Shown here: positions 1-6,008 of the stretch, in pieces
How positions within the stretch are numbered: the first letter of the stretch is position 1
Layout: every line of letters starts with the position of its first letter
NCBI GenBank assembly: GCA_031254175.1
Contig: JAIRUY010000032.1
Span: forward strand, 1 to 10,966
Direction of reading: 5' to 3'
DNA: 10,966 bases
From: Treponema sp.
Lineage (GTDB): Bacteria; Spirochaetota; Spirochaetia; Treponematales; Breznakiellaceae
Program-made: the position numbers and the translations under genes
The notes under the pieces: generated by a model
What the model was told of the DNA's origin: nothing
The model's database searches: none
The model's input: the letters and a program-made list of their open reading frames with translations, nothing else

Positions 1-1
1 A

Positions 2-553
2 ATAAATGCGGGTAATCCTGCCAATTTAAGACTGCGTGAAAGGCCGATTGATATTTTCTTCATGGTGATTTTTTCAATATTCTGCATAACAAGCATAATC
101 TCCGACATGGTTCCTAGCATTGGCGTTGATTTTAATCAAAAAGGCGAAAATACTGTGGCAAACTGGAATTACTGGTATGCTCATGAAAATGATTTATTGT
201 TCCAAAATCCGCCGGCATGGAAGCGCATAATAGTCGGCCTTTCAGCCTTTGTGTATATGCCTTTCTACATCGTGCTGGTTGTTGCTCTCTGGAGGGGGTG
301 GAATCAAATTCAATTACCATCTGTTATCTACGCAACCATGATTGCAACTCTTACCGGTATCGTAATATATGGGGTTCAATTTTGGCCTGAACCTGTAATG
401 TATCCAAATCCTTTTGCGGATTCGCCGCCATTGATAGATATGAGATGCCAGAATCCGGCGAAATTCCTTGTTTTCAATACACCTTATGTTGTGTTGCCCA
501 TACTGCTCTTAATTCGTATGCGGAAACCTCTGCCGTTTACCCGGAAGTTTTAA
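2..553 (+). CDS. EXPERA-domain membrane protein (TMEM97/sigma-2 receptor-like), 5' end outside window
   Basis: The reading frame is open from base 2 to the TAA at 551-553 (183 visible residues). The first ATG (base 62) lies inside the first predicted membrane helix, has no Shine-Dalgarno site, and follows an RxRPID stretch typical of the start of EXPERA domains, so the real start is probably upstream of the window. Four hydrophobic segments sit at about residues 17-36, 76-96, 105-125 and 156-172. By eye it aligns with human TMEM97 over most of its length: WYAxExxDxLxQxPPAW in the first loop, MPFY in helix 2, LPSVIYA in helix 3 and TPYVVLPILLL in helix 4. Known family members bind sterols or isomerise them (EBP) in internal membranes; the substrate here is unknown. 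The aspartates equivalent to TMEM97 D29 and D56 are present (D35, D64), but the pocket glutamate E73 is Ser81. It converges on the next gene with an 11-base gap. Confidence 0.75.
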   Translation: MNAGNPANLRLRERPIDIFFMVIFSIFCITSIISDMVPSIGVDFNQKGENTVANWNYWYAHENDLLFQNPPAWKRIIVGLSAFVYMPFYIVLVVALWRGWNQIQLPSVIYATMIATLTGIVIYGVQFWPEPVMYPNPFADSPPLIDMRCQNPAKFLVFNTPYVVLPILLLIRMRKPLPFTRKF

Positions 554-564
554 GACGCATAAAG

Positions 565-888
565 TTACCGCGTAATAAACCATGAAAAAAGCGCGATAAA
601 AGCAAGCAGTAAAACACCGGCGGCAATATAGGCAAGAGAAATATGATGATCCCCGTGTATATGTTTTTTATCACGGTATTTCATTTTTTTATAACCTTTT
701 GATTTTACGGGAATGGCCGAATAACCGCAGGAAGGACAGCCGTTTAAAAACATTCTTTCTTCGCCTGTAAAGGTACATGAAGGGCACCTAACGGAGGCAA
801 AAAAACGGCCGCAATGCGGACAGGATTTTACTTCATGGCCGACCTCTTCGCCGCAATTATCACAAAAGAAACGTGGCGTCTTTTTCAA
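565..888 (-). CDS. Small double zinc-ribbon protein with C-terminal membrane helix (TTG start)
   Basis: Function not recognised. From the TTG at 886-888 the product is 107 residues and opens directly into a zinc ribbon: CDNC...CPHC, then a second CPSC...CPSC pair. A basic linker (KSKGYKKMKYRDKK) and a His-rich HIHGDHH patch follow, then one hydrophobic helix near the C-terminus, so the ribbons probably face the cytoplasm from a tail anchor. The frame stays open up to an ATG at 993, but those extra 35 residues are basic and lie entirely inside the preceding zinc-ribbon gene in another frame, so I take them as a frame shadow. The TTG comes two bases after that gene's stop, which suggests translational coupling; there is no strong Shine-Dalgarno site. 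Paired zinc ribbons usually bind nucleic acid or protein partners. The start codon is the least certain part. Confidence 0.65.
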   Translation of the reverse strand: MKKTPRFFCDNCGEEVGHEVKSCPHCGRFFASVRCPSCTFTGEERMFLNGCPSCGYSAIPVKSKGYKKMKYRDKKHIHGDHHISLAYIAAGVLLLAFIALFSWFITR

Positions 889-890
889 TT

Positions 891-1235
891 TTAAGCCGTT
901 TTTGCTTCTTGTTTTGTTTTTGAAGAGGCGGCTTCCGGAGAACTGCCTGCCGGGCAGCCTTCTTTTGAATCTTTTGCGGGGCAGGAAGCGCAAGGAGAGG
1001 AACCGTCCGCTTTGGCTGATGACTCCCCGGAAGCTGCTTTTCCTGTCTTGCCGGATTTATTCCTGTCCGTAACATAAAAACCAGAACCCTTAAAAATTAC
1101 GCCGGCTCCGCCAAAAATCAGCCGGCGCACCTCTTTGCCGCATTCGGGACAATCCTTTAAAGGCGGATCACTCATTGCATGAAAAACTTCAAAACCATGT
1201 CCGCAGGTTTTACATTCGTACTCATAAGTAGGCAT
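891..1235 (-). CDS. FmdB-family zinc-ribbon protein
   Basis: The 114-residue product starts MPTYEYECKTCGHGFEV and continues SDPPLKDCPECG and then RRLIFGG..., the standard pattern of the FmdB/CxxC-CxxC-SSSS regulatory-protein family. Two CxxC knuckles (residues 8-11 and 29-32) would bind one zinc. The family name comes from a putative regulator of formamide/amide use, but the function of most members is unknown, so no specific role is claimed. After the usual GFYVTD segment comes a low-complexity Ala/Ser/Lys tail with a second cysteine cluster (CASC, then CP about ten residues later), which could bind another metal or be oxidised. The ATG has a good site, GGGAAG at 1241-1246, five bases upstream. 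It lies downstream of a hairpin array and just ahead of the small double zinc-ribbon gene, with which it probably forms a transcript. Confidence 0.85.
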   Translation of the reverse strand: MPTYEYECKTCGHGFEVFHAMSDPPLKDCPECGKEVRRLIFGGAGVIFKGSGFYVTDRNKSGKTGKAASGESSAKADGSSPCASCPAKDSKEGCPAGSSPEAASSKTKQEAKTA

Positions 1236-1250
1236 TTTTTCTTCCCAATT

Positions 1251-1382
1251 ATGAGGCTCGGCTAAACTCGGTTAGTTTTGCCGAGCCTCTTGCAGTTTCT
1301 CGCCCTATGGGCTGCGAAACATGCGTTTTTGAACGGTTGCTCTTACAAAACTGAAGTTTTGCAAGAGCCTTATATGAGGCTC
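1251..1382. repeat. Array of four hairpins bounded by a 9-bp direct repeat (ATGAGGCTC)
   Basis: The gap between the lipoprotein gene and the FmdB-family gene is almost wholly inverted repeats. Hairpin A is 1253-1262 with 1280-1289 (ten perfect pairs, extended by five more inside after one T-T mismatch). Hairpin B is 1292-1299 with 1316-1324 (one bulge), with an inner GCCC/GGGC stem at 1302-1312. Hairpin C is 1339-1352 with 1355-1368 (one mismatch, very tight loop). Hairpin D is 1365-1370 with 1377-1382 and shares bases with C, so the two exclude each other. The motif GAGGCTC or its complement occurs at 1253 and 1376 and at 1283 and (partly) 1365. ATGAGGCTC occurs at 1251-1259 and 1374-1382. 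On the minus strand it could end ileS-lipoprotein transcription, though no T-run follows, or protect mRNA ends. It could also be a dispersed intergenic repeat. It covers the last two bases of the lipoprotein stop codon. Confidence 0.75.
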
Positions 1383-2271
1383 AATTTACCAAAAATAATC
1401 CGAAAAGTAAAGACAGATCGCTTTCGCTTAACTGGGCTGTTTTTATATTCAGAAAAAGACCGTCCTGAACAGGGGCATTCGCGAAAAAGACATTTCCAAT
1501 TATTGAGCCGGAATTACCGGAAGCGAAAGCCCCGGCCAAGTTAAAAACAGCCGCCATGCCGCGCGCCTGAGATGCGTTTTCAAACTTCAATCTTATAAAC
1601 GCCTCGTATTTTTCTGCCGTTTTTTCAGAAAGCGATACAAAAAGCTGCTGAACGGGAAACCGCAAGGGTATTCCTGTTTCACTCAAAATACCGGCAAACA
1701 TCACAGCGGGATCAGTTACCCATAATGAAAGAGGGCTTCCGCGGCTGAATTCATTAAAACCTTCCGGGATTTCCACGCCCTGCCCCTGCGGCAGCGGCGG
1801 CACAGGCGTATCATTTACCGAAGCCGCGGCAAAAGTCTGTCTTGAACTCATTGATATTGAAAGCCTGTTCGCTGCCGAGTACCAGTAAGCTCCTGCAGCA
1901 GAGCGTTGTTTTTTCCAGTGTCTGCTGAAACTGAAAGCCAAACCTGCCCTGGAACTTGGGTAGTTTCCCCATGCCGCAAGGTGAAAAAGCTGCCCGCTTT
2001 TTTCTTCAAACAATGCCGCCGCAAAAGTTTGAGTCTTGTCTATCATTTGCCTGGCTTGTTTGTCGTTCAGTTCTTCCTTAAACAGAAGATCAAGAATGGG
2101 ACGCGCCTGTTTTGCGTCGCCAATAACATAAACCGAAGCGCCCGGGTTAAGCGGAAGAAACTCCGCATCTGTAAAACCAGAGTCTGGAATTTGCGGAGTA
2201 CTCCGGCATGATGCAAGAAACATCATCACACAAAGACATAATACTAAACTTTTATAATTTTTATCTGCCAT
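1381..2271 (-). CDS. Lipoprotein of unknown function next to ileS
   Basis: The 296-residue product has a short charged start, a hydrophobic run and a lipobox FLASC, giving a mature protein from Cys22. The rest is soluble, with alternating amphipathic stretches, a Pro-rich segment near residues 156-163 (VPPLPQGQGVEIP), and no motif I can name. The ATG at 2271 has an AAGGAGAAG site (AGGAG at 2279-2283, 7-base spacing), which decides the start even though the gene then overlaps the ileS 3' end by 28 bases in another frame. The overlap implies co-transcription and perhaps coupling. In Treponema pallidum, as I recall, ileS (TP0452) is followed by TP0453, a membrane-inserting outer-membrane lipoprotein of about 287 residues. 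Position, length and lipidation fit a counterpart here, but I could not compare the sequences, so the homology is only a suggestion. Confidence 0.8.
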   Translation of the reverse strand: MADKNYKSLVLCLCVMMFLASCRSTPQIPDSGFTDAEFLPLNPGASVYVIGDAKQARPILDLLFKEELNDKQARQMIDKTQTFAAALFEEKSGQLFHLAAWGNYPSSRAGLAFSFSRHWKKQRSAAGAYWYSAANRLSISMSSRQTFAAASVNDTPVPPLPQGQGVEIPEGFNEFSRGSPLSLWVTDPAVMFAGILSETGIPLRFPVQQLFVSLSEKTAEKYEAFIRLKFENASQARGMAAVFNLAGAFASGNSGSIIGNVFFANAPVQDGLFLNIKTAQLSESDLSLLFGLFLVN

Positions 2272-5200
2272 GCTTCTTCTCCTTCTGCTGCTGAGGCTTC
2301 AAGCGTAAGGAGGCCTTCAACTTTTTCCCATTTTGTTTTTACCGCAAGGGTTTCTGCCGCAGCGATGTCACCAAACATTTTCCATGCCTCTTTTTGGGAA
2401 TCAGATCCGAATACAGTCAGATCGATTCTGTCTGTAACCGAAAGCCCCATTTCCTTGCGGGCGTTTTGTATGCCGCGGATAAGGTCGCGGATACCGCCTT
2501 CCATAAAAAGTTCACGGGTAATTTCCGTATCAAGACCAACGGTGATGGTTCCTTCGTTAAGCACGCGCAAGTTTGCTTTCTCTTTGCGCCTGATGTCGAG
2601 TTTTTCGGCTGTTATTGTTACAGTTCTGGAGCCGCCTTCGCACGGAATGTCAATTGAAAGAGAAGAGCCTTCCATGACGCTTTGAATCTCCGCGTGGCTT
2701 AACTTTTCAATGCGCTCCGCCGCGGTTTTCATATCTTTGCCAAGTTCTTTTCCCAGAATGCGGAAATTGGCCTTTACTTCATATTCAACAAGGTCTTCCT
2801 CGTTATCTGAAAAAATAATCTCCTTGACATTCAGTTCTTCGCGGATAATGTCCGCCATTTCGATGAGCGCCTTTTTTTCGTCCTGATTGCGCGTAACGAG
2901 TTCGGCTTTGAGAAGCGGCTGCCTCATTTTTATATTGTACTGTGAACGAAGGGAACGGCCGACAGAAACCGCATTCATAACAGATGTCATGCGAAACTCA
3001 AGTGATTGATTTCGGCGTCTTGAATCCGCAGCCGGAAAGTCGCAGAGATGCACAGACAGTGGATGAGTGTCATCGCGCAGATTTTGCCAGATTGTATCGG
3101 TTATAAACGGCATAAACACAGAAGCGGCGGTTATCAGCGTTTTTAACGCTTCGTAGAGAGTGCCGTAGGCTTCCATTTTGTCGCTGTCATTTTCCGAACG
3201 CCAAAATCTGCGGCGGGAACGGCGGATATACCAGTTATTCAAAAGGTCTATAAATCTTAAGATTGGGTCTACGGCGCGGCTCAGATCGTAAGCGTCAAGC
3301 GCGGCTTCAACTTTTTCAACAAATGTTTGAGTCTCGGAAAGTATCCATTCATCCAGGGGATTTACTGGGTTTTCAGGCGCGCCTTTGGCAGTTACTTTGT
3401 CGATATTGGCGTAAGTAACAAAAAAACTGTATGCGTTCCACAGCGGGATTATGATGCTTTTCATTACTTCCAGCACACCTTCATCGCTGTAACGCATATC
3501 ATCGGCCTTAACAACAGCCGAGTGAACAAGAAAAAGCCTCAAAGCGTCCGCGCCGAAAGAATCAATCACTTTGTTTGGATCTGTGTAATTGCGAAGGCTT
3601 TTGCTCATTTTTTTTCCGTCACTGGCAAGAACAAGGCCGCTGACAATGCAATTTTTGAATGCCGGTTTTTTTAACAGAGCCGCGGCAAGGACTGTAAGGG
3701 TGTAAAACCAGCCGCGTGTCTGATCCAAACCTTCGCTGATAAAGTCCGAAGGAAAATGACTGTCAAAAAATTCCCTGTTTTCAAAGGGATAATGACTCTG
3801 CGCATAAGGCATCGCGCCTGATTCAAACCAGCAGTCAAAAACTTCCGGCACTCTGGTCATTGTCCCGTTACACGCTCCCGCAGCTTTGGAACAGGGAATG
3901 GTTATTTCATCAACAAAATGTTTGTGAAGATCTTCCGGGTAAATGCCGGACAAATCTTTCAGTTCGGCGCGGCTTCCGACACAGATTGTTTTTCCGCAGT
4001 CACCGCAGCGCCAGATAGGAAGAGGGGTGCCCCAAAAACGGCTGCGGCTGATTGCCCAGTCGCGCGCTCCTTCCAGCCACTTGCCAAACCTGCCTTCCTT
4101 TATGTGTTCGGGAACCCAATAGATTTTGCTGTTTGCGTCTAACATATCGGGTTTTATTTTTTCCACACTGACAAACCATGAGCCGATGGCGCGGTAAACA
4201 AGAGGACTTGAACATCTCCAGCAATGCGGGTAAGCGTGAAGAAGCTGATCGCGTTTAAACAGTTTGCCTTCATTCTTTAATTTTTCGATAATGCCTTTAT
4301 CAGCGTCTTTTACAAAAAGCCCGGCAAAATCGCCGACCTCCTGCGTAAACCGGCATTCGGCATCGACAGGGCAGATTACAGGAATGCCCGTTCCTTTAAG
4401 CACACGCGCGTCATCTTCGCCAAAACCGGGCGCTGTATGCACAATGCCTGTGCCGTCTTCGGTAGTGACAAAGCCGTCTGTAAAGGTACGGAAAGCGCCG
4501 GGTGTATCTCTAAAATAAGGCAGAAGCGGTTCGTATTGAATGCCGCAAAGCTCCGAGCCTTTTTTTTGCCACAGAATTTTGTATTGAGAGTCTTCTTTGT
4601 AAAAAAAGCCCAGACGCGCTTGTGCAAGAATGTAACGCATGGAAGTTGAGATGTCTTCGATTAGAACATAGTCGATATCGGGACCCATAGTAAGCGCAAG
4701 GTTTGAAGGCAATGTCCACGGAGTTGTAGTCCATGCAAGCAGATATGTATCAGGCGGAAGATTTTTTTCCCCATTCACTACTTTAAACTTAACCGTAATC
4801 GCCGGATCGTGAACATCTTTATATCCGCCCAAATTCAGTTCATGATTGGAGAGAACCGTGGCGCAGCGCGGACAGTAAGGCATTATGTAATGACCTTCGT
4901 AAAGCAGCCCTTTGTCCCACAGGGATTTCGTTATCCACCAGATGGTTTCCATGTACTCAGGTTCCATTGTTTTATAGTCGTTATCGAAATCAACCCAGCG
5001 GCCAAGACGGGTAATGGTTGCCCTCCATTCTTTCACATAACGAAAAACCGAAGCGCGGCAGGCTTCGTTAAATTTGGCAATGCCGAACTGTTCAATTTCT
5101 GATTTTGAGTTCAGGCCAAGCTCTTTTTCAATCAGGTTTTCGACAGGCAGGCCGTGGCAGTCCCAGCCGAAGCGTCTGACAACTTTTTTGCCTTTCATGG

Positions 5201-5417
5201 TTTGATAGCGGGGAATTATGTCCTTTATGGTACTTGGCACAAAATGCCCAAAGTGAGGAAGCCCTGTGGCAAAAGGCGGACCATCGAAGAAAACATACTC
5301 GTCCGCTCCTTCCCTTTGCGATAAAGATTTTTCAAAAATATGATTTTGTTCCCAAAATTTAAGGACTTCTTCCTCCAGTTTTGGAAAATTTGCCTTTGCA
5401 TCAACCGGTTTATACAT
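2244..5417 (-). CDS. ileS: Isoleucyl-tRNA synthetase, type 2 (IleS2)
   Basis: Class Ia synthetase charging tRNA-Ile with isoleucine in the cytoplasm. Counting from the chosen start (1057 residues): ATP-binding HIGH motif as HFGH at 55-58 after PPFATGLP; GWDCHGLPVE at 84-93; CP1 editing domain with TTTPWTLPSN (230-239) and GTGIVHTAPGFGEDD (322-336), which hydrolyses Val-tRNA-Ile; zinc-type pairs CPRC (182-185), CWRC (399-402) and CGDC (471-474); DQTRGWFYT (565-573); KMSKS at 603-607; then the anticodon-binding region and a long C-terminal extension. Length and motif wording match the eukaryote/archaea-like IleS2 type, which is generally insensitive to mupirocin. The frame extends to an ATG at 5465, but only the ATG at 5417 has a strong site (AGGAG at 5424-5428, six bases away), and the upstream residues are unlike the family. 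The lipoprotein gene overlaps its 3' end. Confidence 0.97.
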   Translation of the reverse strand: MYKPVDAKANFPKLEEEVLKFWEQNHIFEKSLSQREGADEYVFFDGPPFATGLPHFGHFVPSTIKDIIPRYQTMKGKKVVRRFGWDCHGLPVENLIEKELGLNSKSEIEQFGIAKFNEACRASVFRYVKEWRATITRLGRWVDFDNDYKTMEPEYMETIWWITKSLWDKGLLYEGHYIMPYCPRCATVLSNHELNLGGYKDVHDPAITVKFKVVNGEKNLPPDTYLLAWTTTPWTLPSNLALTMGPDIDYVLIEDISTSMRYILAQARLGFFYKEDSQYKILWQKKGSELCGIQYEPLLPYFRDTPGAFRTFTDGFVTTEDGTGIVHTAPGFGEDDARVLKGTGIPVICPVDAECRFTQEVGDFAGLFVKDADKGIIEKLKNEGKLFKRDQLLHAYPHCWRCSSPLVYRAIGSWFVSVEKIKPDMLDANSKIYWVPEHIKEGRFGKWLEGARDWAISRSRFWGTPLPIWRCGDCGKTICVGSRAELKDLSGIYPEDLHKHFVDEITIPCSKAAGACNGTMTRVPEVFDCWFESGAMPYAQSHYPFENREFFDSHFPSDFISEGLDQTRGWFYTLTVLAAALLKKPAFKNCIVSGLVLASDGKKMSKSLRNYTDPNKVIDSFGADALRLFLVHSAVVKADDMRYSDEGVLEVMKSIIIPLWNAYSFFVTYANIDKVTAKGAPENPVNPLDEWILSETQTFVEKVEAALDAYDLSRAVDPILRFIDLLNNWYIRRSRRRFWRSENDSDKMEAYGTLYEALKTLITAASVFMPFITDTIWQNLRDDTHPLSVHLCDFPAADSRRRNQSLEFRMTSVMNAVSVGRSLRSQYNIKMRQPLLKAELVTRNQDEKKALIEMADIIREELNVKEIIFSDNEEDLVEYEVKANFRILGKELGKDMKTAAERIEKLSHAEIQSVMEGSSLSIDIPCEGGSRTVTITAEKLDIRRKEKANLRVLNEGTITVGLDTEITRELFMEGGIRDLIRGIQNARKEMGLSVTDRIDLTVFGSDSQKEAWKMFGDIAAAETLAVKTKWEKVEGLLTLEASAAEGEEAWQIKIIKV

Positions 5418-5513
5418 TCGCTGCTCCTGCGCCATACTATACAAAAAAAAGAGGAAACTTTCCATATAGCGTTCTGGATTTGCAGATGCCTTTTTCCCTC
5501 ACAAATCCTATGT

Positions 5514-5519
5514 ATTATA
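5514..5519 (-). promoter_or_regulatory. Candidate -10 element for the ileS operon
   Basis: Read on the minus strand, these bases are a perfect TATAAT. At the normal distance upstream there is only a T-run (about 5537-5542), so the -35 is weak. Transcription would begin near 5507, giving a leader of about 90 bases before the ileS ATG. No T-box or other riboswitch is recognisable in a leader that short. The same AT-rich patch could also hold the plus-strand hicBA promoter, for which I see no convincing -35. Confidence 0.4.
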
Positions 5520-5570
5520 ACCCTTGAAAAATTACAAAAAAATGCGAATACTAATTGAAAAGGAGAAATT

Positions 5571-5750
5571 ATGGAGTTGGATTATACCTATTTCGAAGCT
5601 GATGAAGGCGGTTATATCGGATATTTCACTGATTTCCCGCAACACGTTACAGAGGGCGAAACGATAGAAGAACTTGAAGAAATGTTACTGGATATGTTTG
5701 AGTGCCTAAATCTTGCCAAATATCACAAACGAAAATTAGCGATAGCATGA
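5571..5750 (+). CDS. hicB: HicB-type antitoxin, short form
   Basis: A 59-residue protein starting MELDYTYFEADEGGYIGYF. It has the HicB core: a strand, an acidic turn with GGYIGYF, then DFPQHVTEGETIEELEEML, equivalent to the usual xxPGCxTxGxTxEEAxxN stretch, and an amphipathic helix. HicB antitoxins fold like a degenerate RNase H and bind HicA to block its RNA cleavage. The ATG is preceded by AAAAGGAG with five bases between, a strong site. The protein ends soon after the helix, so it lacks the C-terminal ribbon-helix-helix or helix-turn-helix that lets longer HicBs repress their own promoter. Its stop codon overlaps the hicA start (ATGA). The Cys and His replacing the usual loop residues are not diagnostic. 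Function is assigned from family resemblance and from the partner gene. Confidence 0.8.
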   Translation: MELDYTYFEADEGGYIGYFTDFPQHVTEGETIEELEEMLLDMFECLNLAKYHKRKLAIA

Positions 5751-5935
5751 ACAGAACGAAACTGCTCCAAACTCTTAATCAAATGGGCGCAGTATTTGTC
5801 CGTCATGGAAAAAGGCATGATGTTTATATGCAACCAGCAACAAAAATAGAAACAACTGTACCAAGACATAACGAGATAAAGGAATTTACCGCAAAAAATA
5901 TCATAAAAACACTTTCACAAGAAGTTGGAAACTGA
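5747..5935 (+). CDS. hicA: HicA-type mRNA interferase toxin
   Basis: A 62-residue protein matching the HicA/YcfA family: an N-terminal helix (KLLQTLNQMG), the strand AVFVRH, the catalytic turn GKRHDVY with His24 in the position of the conserved histidine, then TTVPRHNEI and a final helix FTAKNIIKTL. HicA folds as a double-stranded-RNA-binding domain and cleaves mRNA and tmRNA, stopping translation. The frame is open further upstream to an ATG at 5702, but the ATG at 5747 overlaps the hicB stop in the 4-base ATGA arrangement and gives exactly the family length. Order is antitoxin then toxin, the reverse of the classical hicAB of E. coli. The usual GxSH turn reads GKRH here, a mild departure with the histidine kept. 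Both genes look more AT-rich than their neighbours, consistent with a transferred module. Confidence 0.85.
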   Translation: MNRTKLLQTLNQMGAVFVRHGKRHDVYMQPATKIETTVPRHNEIKEFTAKNIIKTLSQEVGN

Positions 5936-5973
5936 TTTTTTTCGACGGCTCATCTCCATACTAAAGAGCTGCA

Positions 5974-5990
5974 TTGACAATCACTGTCCA
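5974..5990. promoter_or_regulatory. Possible operator overlapping the pot -35 element
   Basis: TTGACA (5974-5979) and TGTCCA (5985-5990) form an inverted repeat with one mismatch around the 5-base centre ATCAC. A repressor bound here would cover the -35 box. The arms are short, and one of them is the promoter consensus itself, so chance is a real alternative. Confidence 0.25.
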
Positions 5991-6002
5991 TAAATCTACA
6001 CT
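5974..6002 (+). promoter_or_regulatory. Sigma-70 promoter of the potABCD operon
   Basis: TTGACA at 5974-5979 (perfect -35), a 17-base spacer, and TACACT at 5997-6002 (-10). The expected start of transcription is about 6008-6010, which is the potA GTG codon itself at 6009. No Shine-Dalgarno site lies ahead of that GTG. This is the best promoter match in the window. Confidence 0.7.
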
Positions 6003-6008
6003 ACAACC

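Noticed and set aside
565..993. 142-residue minus-strand frame starting at the ATG at 993
   Set aside because: Its first 35 residues are basic filler lying wholly inside the FmdB-family gene; the TTG at 888 gives a coherent zinc-ribbon protein, so the shorter form is annotated.
1253..1289. Simple rho-independent terminator for the ileS transcript
   Set aside because: The stem is long, but no T-run follows on either strand, so it is described as part of a hairpin array rather than as a terminator.
5418..5465. 16-residue N-terminal extension of IleS from the ATG at 5465 (or six residues from 5435)
   Set aside because: Neither ATG has a ribosome site, and the residues are unlike IleS; the ATG at 5417 has AGGAG at six bases.
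5418..5507. T-box leader for ileS
   Set aside because: The predicted leader of about 90 bases is too short, and no T-box sequence or terminator stem is visible.
5702..5746. 15-residue extension of HicA upstream of 5747
   Set aside because: It overlaps hicB coding sequence and exceeds the family length; the ATGA overlap at 5747 is the natural start.
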